Shown here: piece by piece, positions 37,022 to 48,830 of the stretch
Layout of the letters: every line of letters begins with the position of its first letter
How positions within the stretch are numbered: position 1 is the first letter of the stretch
Assembly (NCBI GenBank): GCA_006937955.1
Contig: SSNP01000068.1
Span: 1,174,286 to 1,238,285, forward strand
Origin: Pachypanchax playfairii
Taxonomy: Eukaryota; Chordata; Actinopteri; Cyprinodontiformes; Aplocheilidae
Length of the DNA stretch: 64,000 nt
Direction of reading: 5' to 3'
The notes under the pieces: model-generated
Told to the model about the DNA's origin: nothing
What the model saw: the letters and a program-made list of their open reading frames with translations, nothing else
Databases searched by the model: none
Translations under genes and position numbers: made by a program

Positions 37022-39956
37022 ACACACACACACAGGCTGGCATGAGCCTGGCACACACACTAATGAACACACACATGCAGGAGGAGAGTGTGTGCAACTG
37101 TGCATGCAGGACATACAAAACACACAGAGCATTGAACTATTTTGAATTAAAAACAGTAAATTTCATTTCTTCTTTCTTGAAGGATTACATTTTTTTTCAT
37201 ATTTTCCATTTGTTTGTTTTGCTTTCTCTTCCTTTAATGTTTTTCATCCTTTTCTTCTCATTATCGTCGTGTTTTCTGGATCTCATTTCCATCGATACTG
37301 TCCATCTTTCTGTTTTAAGCCTCTGTGCCGGCTTTCCATCTCTCATCCTCCTCACTCTGTTTTTGCTTATTCAGCAGGAGTATCATTAAGATGCCGGGTA
37401 AAAGGGAAAGATGCACACACTTTGCATCTTTAATGATCACACACATGGATGGAAGTGACACAATGCTGAACCAAGCTAAAAACTTCATCTTAATCCCTCC
37501 TCAAAACTACAGTCACTAACTTGTTTTAATCAAATTTTCAACTGTGTTACTGATCAGCAGCCATAATCCTCCAAAAGGCTTCCTGTTGTTTTGTAAACAA
37601 ATTATCAAAGATGCTTTATGAATGCTTCCTAATGTCATTATGTTTCAGTAGTTTCACCTGCTGCTTTGTCTAAAGAAAAGAAATCCAGTCCAGGAAGTGA
37701 GAGAACGATTTCCTGACTTGACTGGAAACATGGAAAAAGATAAAACATGAAAATTGGCATTTGAAATGCAAAAAATCTGATCCGAAATGCAGCTTCAAGC
37801 CAAAACAGACGTGTTTTCAACATTTTATTTAGTTAAACCTTGAAAGAATGTTTGTTAGAAACCGGCACAAAATGAACTTAACAGAAATGAATTGAGTCGA
37901 GTAACATATCAATAAACATACGATCAGGTCACGTGAACAACATGACAAAAAACTGTAGAAATAACCCATTAACGTAAACGTGATTATTATATTTACAAGG
38001 TAAATAAACACTATCTCATCATTTCCACCTTAACAACCAAAAATATTACAAAAACTCAAAAGTATACAGAAAATATCTTTAAGGTAAGATTTATATGTAC
38101 ATGTAGTACACATCTTTATTAAATACATAAGGATCATGTGACTTTATACATCTTCCTCAAACCTAAACCAAAGCTTTTATTTTGAAAACCAAACAGCCTA
38201 CTGGTTATCATACCTATATTTGTTTAGACTAAATAACTCACAGTATTTAATAACAATATGATGAAAGTATGTGAACCCAGCTGAACGCAAGATTTTTATT
38301 TTGTTTTTTATAATTTTAGTAAAATATTACCAACTGAAATATAATAAAAATTTAGTTTGATTCAGCGTAATGATTTCTGAAGAAGATTTAATAAGAGATA
38401 ATATAACAAATATCACAGGATGTTTTACTCCCTGGACTCAGTCAAATGGTGACATGTGACATGATGGTGATGATACCGTGACTGTCTGATGCATCTATCT
38501 TCTGTTACTTCTTAAACTATGTAAAAAAGACTTTCATTTAAATAGTCATTTAATTGTATCTTTAATCAGATAAAATATTTTTATAATCAAACCTTTTATA
38601 CTGAAAAGTGATAATAAAAAGTGTTTTTTAACAACTGGCATATTTGTAGCAATTTTATCATATTATAGAATTCTATTACACAAATAAAAAGTTTTAAGAA
38701 CTGTTTGTTGTACATTTTAGACATGTTTATTTATATTTCATTATATTACTTTTGCATCTGCATTATTTTTAAATGTTGCTTTCTTGAAGGAACCTGTTCT
38801 CCAGTGTTTTAATTGCTTTAATGTGTAAATGAATAATAATAATATTCAACAAAATACCTGATAAAGACATTTAAAAAGGTGTAAATAATCAGCTGTTACG
38901 CCAGTGATGAGTGTAAAAACTTTAGGTTGAAGTTGCAACAACAAACTGACAACGCCCCCCCCCCTCACCTGCTGGCTGGGAGTCATAGATTTGAGTTAAA
39001 CCTGATAAAAAGCTTCAGATCCTGTTTTAGCTGAACAGCGCCCTCTAACTGTTTCCATTGTAATGAGTCTGACCTGAGCGACAAAGCTTCTCAAGAAAAT
39101 GTCATTAGATGAACTTCATGAGGATTTACTGGCACTAAAACACCATGCTGGCTCTTTTACAGCTAGAGGTTAAAGGATGAGTCCAGAAGAGACAGAATGT
39201 CACACAGCTTGAACATTTAAATTAGTTTTTTTCTCAAACGCTAACAGTTAACATGTATCAGATAGTCACTACATCTCATCATCCGCTTTTCCCTCAACTC
39301 GTGCAATCTCAGCATCAAAGTGCTGGAAAATATGTGTAAAAATGAAGACATGGTGCAGATGGAGGGTGGAAGGTGCACCTACTCACACAGATGCACGTGT
39401 CCAGATTCAGAGAGAGAGAAAAGAAGTGGATGTTTATTTTAGATGATCCGAGTGAAATAATGAGCAGAAAGGTAAGAAAATTAATGACAGAAGTTGATCA
39501 ATTAAAGATGAAGACAGATGGTGATGCAGGAGATTTAAGACTGGAAAAACACAAGTCTTAAAATAAAAATACTCTGGATCAGTTTCCAGAAGAACATTTT
39601 GCTGCGCCACACAGAGGATCGACCTACAGAGTAATAAGTTATTTCATCGTTATTTGTTATGAACTTGTTTAAAACATAGGATTAAATGTGTGGAAAAAAA
39701 CTCCAACAGTTCACCGACAAGCCGAATGAAGGTGAAGACAGAGGAAAAATGGAAACAAGGAGGAAACAGGAAGAAGTATAAAAGCTGAGAATGAACAGAT
39801 CAAAGTGTATTAAGAGCAGCCGTGTCCTTATAGCTAACGTCTAATTTGTAAGATGAGAGACAGAGAGCTAACGAAGTGGAAAACACCATCTAGAAAACTA
39901 TGATTAAACCCATCCACTGTAATAATGAGATCTGCCCCAATCCTTTTAACACATCC

Positions 39957-39958
<2 letters not shown>
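37022..39958. other. intergenic, nothing recognised
   Basis: Very AT-rich (notably 37830-38900). Only short ORFs without domains and a poly-C run at about 38957 were seen. Confidence 0.45.

Positions 39959-39992
<34 letters not shown>
39959..39992. repeat. (CA)17 microsatellite
   Basis: Uninterrupted CA tract of 34 bp. Confidence 0.94.
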
Positions 39993-39995
<3 letters not shown>

Positions 39996-40851
39996 CCAGG
40001 ACTTTTACAAATGTAAGGTCAGACGTGTCATTTTATTATAGTTATTGTGTTTTAATCACTTTACAGGATTTTGTTGCTCATAAAAAAAAAAAATATTGGA
40101 GAAAAAATTACTTGAGGAGTTTGAAACCACCCTGTGTTCCCTCCACTGAGGACGGGGTGCTTTCTGTGATGTTTATTTATTTGTTGGTTCGTCTGTTTGT
40201 GAAAATGATAACTCAAGCGATAAAGAACAGATACTATATGGATAAACTTTCAGATCAACAGCTGATTAAGTCTTTTGGGAGTGATCCGGATCACTGTCTG
40301 CATGCAGGAAGTTTTTTACTGTGAGATCACATTACGGGTGACATGAGCTCCAAGACCGAAGTCTTCGATGTCCAGTTGGTTTCCAGATTGTTCCTGTTTT
40401 TTTCTTTCCAATCATCTTCTAAAGTGGTCTTCATATCCAGGCTTTCAAATTCTTTTTTTTCCACACGCTTCTTAAACCTAAACCAAATGGGCTTAAAAAT
40501 CAAAAGGAAAGAGGACTACATAAGACATGTTTTGGGTCAGACGGTATCTGAACAAATCCTACCTGTAAATGTTTTCAGCTAATAGCACTCCCAGATTCCC
40601 CTTGTTGGTGCTTAAATTCTATTAAATGACTGTTGACTATAATATATTTGGCACTGTTCATAAATTCAGGTAAACAAATGGAAACAAATAGCGTCTATGT
40701 GACAAGATTCCGGTGACAAAGTAGCTAAAGTTCCAGTTGAACATCAGTTTTTCTAAGTTGCCTGTTATGTTCTGAATCAGCATTCATTCTTTGAGTCAAT
40801 GAGCCTTTTTACACCTGAATGATGCTTTTTTAAAGACAAGACATTAATGTC

Positions 40852-40977
40852 TCAAGTCTTTGCCCTCAAGTCGAGTCAAGTCCTAAGTCAAGATATGTGA
40901 CTCTCAAGTCAAGTCATGCAAATCTCAAGTCAAGTTCCAAGTCCTGCAATGTGAGATTCAAGTCCTTTTGAGTCCTT
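40852..40977. repeat. CAAGTC-rich degenerate short-unit array
   Basis: CAAGTC and close variants (CGAGTC, TAAGTC, CAAGTT) recur about fifteen times with irregular spacing. Similar CAAGTCTCAAGTC arrays are common in fish genomes. The array stops about 20 bp before the inverted-repeat element at 40998. Confidence 0.75.
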
Positions 40978-40997
40978 TTATCAACAGAGTAGCCTAC

Positions 40998-41695
40998 CAG
41001 TGGTCGACAGTTATATGCACGACCTCGGTGTCCAGCAGTTTTGTGCATATAAGCGTTGTGTGTATTTATCCGTCAGTGGTCATTTGGACTGTAAACACGG
41101 GTAGCAGTGTTTAATATTGATAACAGATAATCAGAAATGATGTAATAATGCAATTAAAATATATTAGGAGAATAAAACTCTCAAACAGACCGAGTTATAT
41201 ACTCGTAGAGCGGATCCAATATAACACTGGTAACAGATATGTGCCAGATACACACGCGCATGGACGCGATGGTAACGACACAGATTAAGTTACAGTTAGT
41301 AACAGAACAGCTTTCTATATCGGATATCAAGAAGTCATCGTCGGGCACTAAAAGCTAGAACAAATGTTACATTTGACACTATTTCACACTGAAGAAGTCG
41401 GTGATTATTTATTGGCGACCAGTCTGACAGCTTCAGGCAGATGCGCCAGACACACGTGCGTAAACGCCAGAGCAGCCTAGTTCCACACACCTAACAGCGA
41501 GAGTGTGTGAGAGAACACCAGCGGAGGTGTACGGTCAAGTAACTAGTGAGAAACAGCAAGATTTAGTGAGATGCATGTATGATACCTCCAAATGTTTTGT
41601 GCATATAACCGTTGGAGATGTGCATATAAGCGTATGGATTCTCTATGACACAGGAACGTGCCCAGCAGTTTTGTGCATATAAGCGTCGACCACTG
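40998..41695. mobile_element. 698-bp non-autonomous DNA transposon with inverted ends and subterminal repeats
   Basis: The left end is CAGTGGTCGACagTTATATGCAC and the right end is its inverse, GTGCATATAAgcGTCGACCACTG, matching in 21 of 23 positions. TAC flanks both ends (40995-40997 and 41696-41698), consistent with a 3-bp TAC duplication, or with a TA duplication plus one base. The motif GTGCATATAA(G/C)C also occurs at 41043, 41599, 41620 and 41673 and inverted at 41011, so it is clustered at both ends as transposase-binding sites would be. No transposase is encoded. Superfamily is unresolved (CAGTG ends with TA would suggest Tc1/mariner; a 3-bp target duplication would argue against it). 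Confidence 0.8.
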
Positions 41696-41955
41696 TACCT
41701 GATAAGAAACAGAAACAAACTTCTGAGCTTCTGTTGGAAGCTCCAGAATCTGAACAAGCAAAGTTTCCATCATACAGTTAGTTACCACAGTGACCTGAGT
41801 AAGAAGTGAACCAGCTCTAACAAACTAAAACCCCCCAAATGACCTTGGAGTTACTCTCTAAAACACGTGTCCTGCTTCAGTCTAAAGACGAGATAAGAAT
41901 GCAATCTGAAGTTTCTTCTCAGAGACATCACTGAGGTGAAAAAAATGTGTTGCTA

Positions 41956-42016
41956 AGTCAAGTTTATTTATAGAGCTCTTTAACATACAGCCTAACAGCT
42001 GACCAAGCACCTTTAA
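41956..42016. repeat. fish interspersed repeat fragment (CAAGTTTATTTATAGA family)
   Basis: GTCAAGTTTATTTATAGA here is identical over 18 bp to positions 55275-55292, and the following CTTTAACATACAGC matches 10178-10191. Three fragments in one window support a dispersed family. Confidence 0.65.
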
Positions 42017-44640
42017 GTCCCGCCCCTTTGCTTCCCTGATACCATAGCAAGCGTCCCCTCTCATCCACACACGCCACCTTTGTTACGATGGACATTTCGT
42101 GGGTATATTTATACAATTTATATATTTATTTATTTTACTTGTTTCAGTTTCACGTGTCTTCACAACGTTGTAAACGCCAGCCGTAGTTCTTCAGGTGTAC
42201 TATGACAATGTAGAATGCTATTGGCTAATGCTGGGCGGCACGCGGTTACAATTAAATGCGCCCCTACGGGACAACGGGGGGGGACTTTGAGAAAGAATAT
42301 GACATTTTTCCTACATTATATTACAGAACCGGGTCAGACTATCACTTTTATGGAATTTCCAAAAATCCTAAATAACTCCTAAAAAGGGGAAAACTCTGGA
42401 TTGCAGCTTTAAACTGACTGATGAACTTAAACGCTGAGGAAAAGTTGTCTCTGATCCTCAAACTGGTGAATTTTACAAACCTGAATTTATCTTTCTGTCA
42501 ATCAAATCACTAACAGACCTTCTTCTGTTATCTACCTGTGTAAAAGTCCAACAAACAGAAACCTTGTAAACATCTTAAAATTTTGAATGTGTCAGTAGAT
42601 GAAAAACAAAATGAGGATTTAATGATAGAAAACATTCAATTAGTACTCAAATGATCCAACAAGTGGCAATAAGAGCAGTTTGTGTGAAATCTGACATTAT
42701 TCTGCACATCAAAGCAAAAAGCCTCAAAGAACTCTCATTTCCTCAGTGTGAAATCGTCGGTTTGATTCCTCTAACCAGCTTACGACTCGTCCAAAGATTA
42801 GTCTCTGCTGTCTTTTCTTCTCAGCTTCCAAAGAAAAAGAAAATAATCTCTGTAGCAATGTGTGAATTACATCCAGTGTTGCGCAGTCATAATTAGGCTT
42901 GTTCTTTTTTAATCTTTACATTATTTCATGAATGCAGCTCTATTTTCTCAGTGTGAAATAGGCTGCTTTAAACTCCTAACTGGCTTAGAGCTGCTCTCCT
43001 CTGACTCAAAGGCAAATCCTGTTTTCTGCACTTAAAATGAAAGAAAAGCGATTCAACCTCTTAAATGAACGTCAGTTTCTGTCCTTTCTGCAGCTAAAGC
43101 TAAGTGATTTATGTGGCACTGGAAACACACTGCAGGGCTTTAATCTACAGGTTAATTTCATGGAGAAATTACAAAATGGTTTGTTGGGCTAAAAGCTGCT
43201 GGACCCTAAAAGTGGATCTATACTATGATACATATCTGCATTATGTCAGAATTTACTTTTAAAGCTGTTTTATCATGTTTTGTTTTAGTTTTTCAGAATC
43301 GAGACATGGATTTGGATGCAGATACATTTCTAAAGACGACAGAACATCTTTAAATTGTTTCATTACGTCAACAGAAGCCACTTAAAGCAGATTGAAAACA
43401 CAGTTGTGAGCCCACAGAGCCTGTTTTAAGTCAGCATCATCTTAAAATGGAAAAAGCGCTGATGTGTGAGATCATAGAGACTAAATCCGTATGACTTTAC
43501 AGGATGTAAAGAATGATGAGACTGTTTCTCATCTTACTGCAACATCATTTTTGTTAGAATCTTATGAAACTTCAGAGTACGTCAAAACTGCAAAGAAAGT
43601 GTGACATAATGCAAATGTGCAAAAGTTCTTGTTACAATTAGTCAAATATTCAATTTGTTTACAAATTATTTTACTGTTATTCATCATTTGGTCATACTTA
43701 TGTCAGAATCTGTTTTTGTTTTCAATTAGTCATAAATTCATTGAAAAGAAAAAAGTGTTTGAATTCATTTTGGTTTTACAGTTTTTGACTCAATTGAAGT
43801 TGTTTTAAACATGTTTTCTACCTACTGAATTGTATAAGTAATAAAACCCATCTAGCTATAATTTATGTATGTATTAGTAACAGTAGTAGTATTTATTGTT
43901 CAGCAGTTTAATCTCGCACTGTTTTATCACTCTAACAAAGAGTCTAACAGCTGATGAATGATAAATAAACAGGATTATAATCTGCTGCACAAACACAAGA
44001 TGTGCAGGATTAAGAGCACAGTGTTATTATGAGTATTTTAATTAACTTCAAATTTAATAATAATAATAATTCAAATTCAGCATGCAAACTCACTCCTTCA
44101 ATCAAAAAGTTTTGTGTTATTTCTTTAGCGGGTAGATTAATAATTTACACACTCATAACGCTCGTTGTCATAACAAAAGAAATCTGACAAGCAGCAGCAA
44201 ATTAAACAAATAAAAGCAGCTCATTTTAAAGACCACAGCAGTTGAGTTAGCTGTAACATAGCAAACAGGAGGTGGCTAGTTTGAGATGTAAGATGCTGTA
44301 ACACTTAAATAAAAAATAAAATACAATCACATAACAGATTTAGTATCTGGAAGCTTAAAAGTCTCTGGTGTTTTCTCACTGCCATCTTTTAGTGGTGAAT
44401 CTAAAAGCTTTATTTACGTATCTTTAAATAGAACATTCACCGAATACGGTTTTAATTGTAACTTTATTAATACCTGCTATTAAACCAGCAATAGTTCCAT
44501 CCCTTCTCTGTTCTATCTGTGACTCATAAGACTTTTTATTTTGTGGTTGGGTCGTGGCGAATTTGGAAAACTTCCTTCAGTGGAAAGAAAATCGTGACAG
44601 TCACGGTCTTAAAACTTCACAAATGGTTTGTTTCTGTTCC
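42017..44640. other. intergenic, nothing recognised
   Basis: AT-rich, with a GC-richer patch at 42180-42300 (poly-G at 42280) that ends in GATTGCAGCTTTAA, a terminus resembling fish MITEs. No gene is visible. Confidence 0.4.
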
Positions 44641-45660
44641 AGAGATGCTCCAGTACTGTGCACCACATGTCAACAGGACATTCCTACTCTTAGGGTTCTG
44701 TCTTAACTCTACTCATCCTTCTCTACCTCCTGCTCTCTTCTTCTGGTATTCTTATTTTCAGGTGAGTCCTGTTTTTTTCAGGTTGGACCTCTGGAGGAGT
44801 TTTCTGCAGCAACTAATGCATTTGTTGATGTTTTTGGTTCAGCTATCACGATTCTTGTGATTTCTACTAAAACCCGCCTGGGCTGCAAACTGTGGTGGAT
44901 TAACCCCTGGGAAGTGTCATCATCACGTACCTGTGTACCTGTTTCCAGTAGTAAACAAGCTCTCTCAACATTGTTGACACCCCGCTGCTCAGATCCATTT
45001 CACCCAGCTGCTTGCTGCCTCCGTTTCTGTGCTCCTCCAGCTCCTCAGGACTCATCTGGTTCCTCCTGCTCCTTCCTTCCCTGGTTGGTGTCTCTCATCT
45101 GTGGATCCCCTATGTGTTCCTCCTAGTACCAGTAGGAAAGATAAACATTAAGCAACCACACCGTTACTAGAATCACAGTGATCTAAACCAAAGAGCTGCT
45201 GCCTTCAGCGCTGTAAAATCTGTAAAAATGTTTCTTGTTTGTTTCCAGTGTTCTGGATAAAGTTTTTATTTACCTTTAAGAATCATCTGGTTTCAGTATT
45301 TGGTTCTGTAAAACAGTTACTTCGAAACCCACATTGATCCTTCGAGGTACGCCCAGGATTTGACCACGGCCCAGGCCCAGCTGTGTCATGGCTGTCTCTG
45401 ATTGGGTCAGGATGCAGCTACGAGAACATCCCTACTGCATGATGGAGCAGTAACCTGGACAAAGCATCGCCATGTGCTGCTTCAAATTCTCCAAGACCAA
45501 ATCATGTCAGTGTGCGTAGTCCCTAAATCATGGATCTCCTGTCACCAAGATTCACCCACAGTCCACAGAGGACCCTGGTACACTGGCATCACAGTGATAA
45601 ACCACCGCAACCTCCCAAATCACCCTGTGTGAAGGCTCCTGCTGTCTGAGCTGCCATTTA
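44641..45660 (+). other. C/T-rich block of uncertain nature, possibly retroelement-derived
   Basis: A pyrimidine-rich stretch (44960-45125: Ser/Pro/Cys-rich in translation) is followed by TAAAGTTTTTATTTACC and GTTACTTCGAAACCC. The layout resembles the 3' region of fish retroelements but no reverse transcriptase or LTR is visible. ORFs of 113, 89 and 76 codons here have no recognisable domain. Confidence 0.3.
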
Positions 45661-47836
45661 TCAAAACTGATGGTTCCTCTCATAAAGCACCTTTTCTTCT
45701 GGGTGTGCTGATGATTATTTATGATAAACACTCAGAATAATTATATCCACTGAAAGTATGTAAATAAGTTCTGTAGGTGCAGTCCAAATATTTATACTTC
45801 AGGGTTTTTAAGTAAACGACCTAAATGTTGAGATTTTGAATCAGCCAGTTAAAGAGAAACTAGGACAGCTGGACAGAAACAGTCCACTCTGGATACAGTG
45901 CTTGTATTGTATCAGCCGTCGCCACGGAGACATCAAACAGCTGGCCTCTTCTACATGAATCTCACTTACATCTCTGAAGGTTTGACAATCACACAACAAT
46001 CAAACAGTTCTGTTTCCTGTTTGAACCACAACACAGAACTATCTAACTAGTTTAAGTCTCTGTCGTCCGAGTTCCCACAAACGTATCACAATAACTTCCA
46101 TTTCCTTGGTGTGAAATAGGCTCTCCAGTTGTTTTAACCGGCTTACAGACATCCTCTTCTGTTTCAAACATAAATCCTATTTTCAGCCATCATCAGTCAG
46201 GAACAGACCCAAAGATGTCTCTGTTTCAAACCTCATTTAGACGTACAGCCTGTTGCTTCTGCTGCATATCGAGTCAAATCCCTTTTTCTGCTTTGCCCTC
46301 TCAGACAAAAACCATTTATCTCATTCCATAAAGCTGCCTGTTGCACAAGATAAAAGGCCACATTGTACGTAAGACCTCTGTGTTGTCCTTTTCATTTTCT
46401 CTTCACCTCCACACATTTGGTTTTCCTTCTCCATGCTGTCAGAATCAGAGTTTCGGATGTTAGACACTGAAATCAAGCCACCCAATGTCACATCGCTAAG
46501 GCTGCAGAGCCTTCAGCAAATCTCTCCAAGTACATACAAAGGACAGATCCAAAGTGGTTCATAAATGAATCACGTACATCCACCACAGAGTTTCTCCAGA
46601 TTACAGACTTTTACATGTTTAAAACAAAATATTTGTTGTATTTTTGTCAAAATGCAGGAGAACTACAGGCTCAAATGTGATATTTTCTGTCCATATACAC
46701 ATCAGAAAGTCCTCCAAGTCTGAATAAACTGAATATGTTTGTGATACTTTCGCAGAATTTACTGAAACAAGTTTGCAAACTACTTTCATAGTTTTCTGAA
46801 AAGTCTTGGCATTTATACCAAGTTCTTGTTAGGAGAAGGGTAAATAGAGTAAAATGACATTGTTTTTCCTGCATTTACAGTCTGAGATATTTAATAATTA
46901 TGGCTTTTTAGTTGCTGTGCTGCTATCAAGACACATCTGTAAGCTTTTTGTCGTTTAATCAGAAACACTGGTGTGTACTTCAGCCAGGAAATGTGTCAGA
47001 GTTCTTGCTGACAGTTTGTTAAAGTCCAGAAAAGAACATGGAAAAATAAAAGACTGTGTTAAACTCCAGGTTAAAGAGAGGGAAGGAGAATGTAGAACAC
47101 AAGACATTTTTCATTTCCTGTGTAGAAAATGTAAACATTGTTTCTCCTGTTTGCTGTTGTCTGTATCACCAACATTTAGAACTTAAACCCTTCTCAGTAT
47201 TGTTTTTGAGACTCAGAACTGTGAGATGTGTGAGACAGTTTTGGGAGGGGTTTGGGACTAAGTATAAAATAAAATGAGAGTAAATTGTGAACTGAGACAT
47301 ATTTTAGACCTTTTGTGACTCAAATCTGCACAACAGTCACATGACTATTGTAAGTTCTTTACATTTACATTAGCTACATGACAGTCACGTGATCCAAGTG
47401 ACTGACGATATATAGAATCATATAAGTGTCATCTGCACCAACTGGAGGTGATTCCAAACCCAAGGTGAATGTCCAACCTGTCCCCAGCTGTCCATCCCAG
47501 TGAGACGCTGGCTTCAGAGTGCTCAAGCAGATTCTGCTACATTACCAGAAGAGAACTACAGCAGCTGCACATTCTGCTTGTTTTTGATTCGATGGAACTT
47601 CTTCCAGATGTCAGGAGGTTAAACAGCACACGGGCAGCATGAGAGGAAGTTTTTACATTACCACGAACTTTCTTCTTGCAGCTCTCCAATAATTGACTTT
47701 AAAATTAGAGTAAGACCCTAAAAACTTTCTCAGACAGTTTCATCTGCAGGGTAGAATCAAACTCAGAGTTTTAACCAATCACATGACGTCATGTGACCCA
47801 GATTGTAAGTTTTTCATCATCCTTGATTATCATTTA
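45661..47836. other. intergenic, nothing recognised
   Basis: No supported feature; short ORFs only. Confidence 0.45.
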
Positions 47837-47860
47837 TCTGTCTGTCTGTCTGTCTGTCTG
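47837..47860. repeat. (TCTG)6 microsatellite
   Basis: Six TCTG units, continuing imperfectly as CCATCTGTCCATC to about 47900. Confidence 0.92.
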
Positions 47861-48674
47861 CATTGCCGTCTGTCCATCTGACCATCCATCTGTCCATCCA
47901 GTTTACAAAAACAACAAGTCCAATTCTCATTAATACTCAAGATTCAAAATTAGTTATATAAAACTTAGGAATCAATTTTAAGTCAGATGTTGGAGTCTGA
48001 TGATGACGGTAATCACGGAGACTCGTCAGCATCCCTCAGTACTGCAAGGATGGACAAATGACGTGGACATGAGAGGGGACAAAAGTTAAAGGAGTGACAG
48101 GAACAACAGAACAAGAACCTATTCAGGAGGTTTGGAAAATCATGAGTGAATGAAAAAAATGAAGAAAAAGAAGAAGAAAGATGAACAACAGTGTACCAGT
48201 CTGTTTACCCAGCAGATAGAATCTCTTCTGCTGCACATTATAATCAGACCTCTATTATCTCCCATTAACCCGACTGGAAACTCAGACTTTTAAAAGACTT
48301 TTATCAGGCATTAAATGTTCAGTCTGACTGCTGATCCATGGATGGAACTCAGTCACATTTATGTTTTAAAAATCAGCTCAGCCTCATTCATCCCCATTCA
48401 GCACAGGAAGTGCTTCATCCATCACTGCCACTGAAAAAGATCCAATCACAACACCATAAGTTCAGGGGCAACAATCCCATTAACTTTCTGAACTACAACT
48501 TTTTTATTAGTAGCTATTTATTTCGTATTTTACTCCAAAACAGTCAGAAACACTTGTTACAGTTTCCCACGGTCATTTAAACTCCTCATGTGTATCGCGA
48601 AAGCAGAGTTACCAGACTGAAGGAGAGTAAATCTCACTGTGTGAATTTTTTATACAAATTCATTTCAAAATCTA

Positions 48675-48830
48675 AATTACTTTTAAGACCCACTCCAATT
48701 AAAATCGTGATTTTTGTGTTGTTAACATGTTCCTGACTTCCTGCATTGTGTTTTTTCAGCTCGTTCTACGAGTAAATTCTTTATCTGGTTGATAAAATGT
48801 AGTGAAAGCGCGATCAGAATTTTCCCAAAT
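48675..48830. repeat. fish MITE-like repeat copy (TTTTAAAGACCCA family)
   Basis: TTTTAAGACCCACTCCAATTAAAATCG resembles 56714-56740 in this window (TTTTTAAAGACCCAGTCCGATCATC) and a repeat common in fish. Ends are not resolved. Confidence 0.45.

Noticed and set aside
44519..45126. 113- and 89-codon ORFs in succession
   Set aside because: Composition follows a pyrimidine-rich, repeat-like block; no domain and no splice logic.
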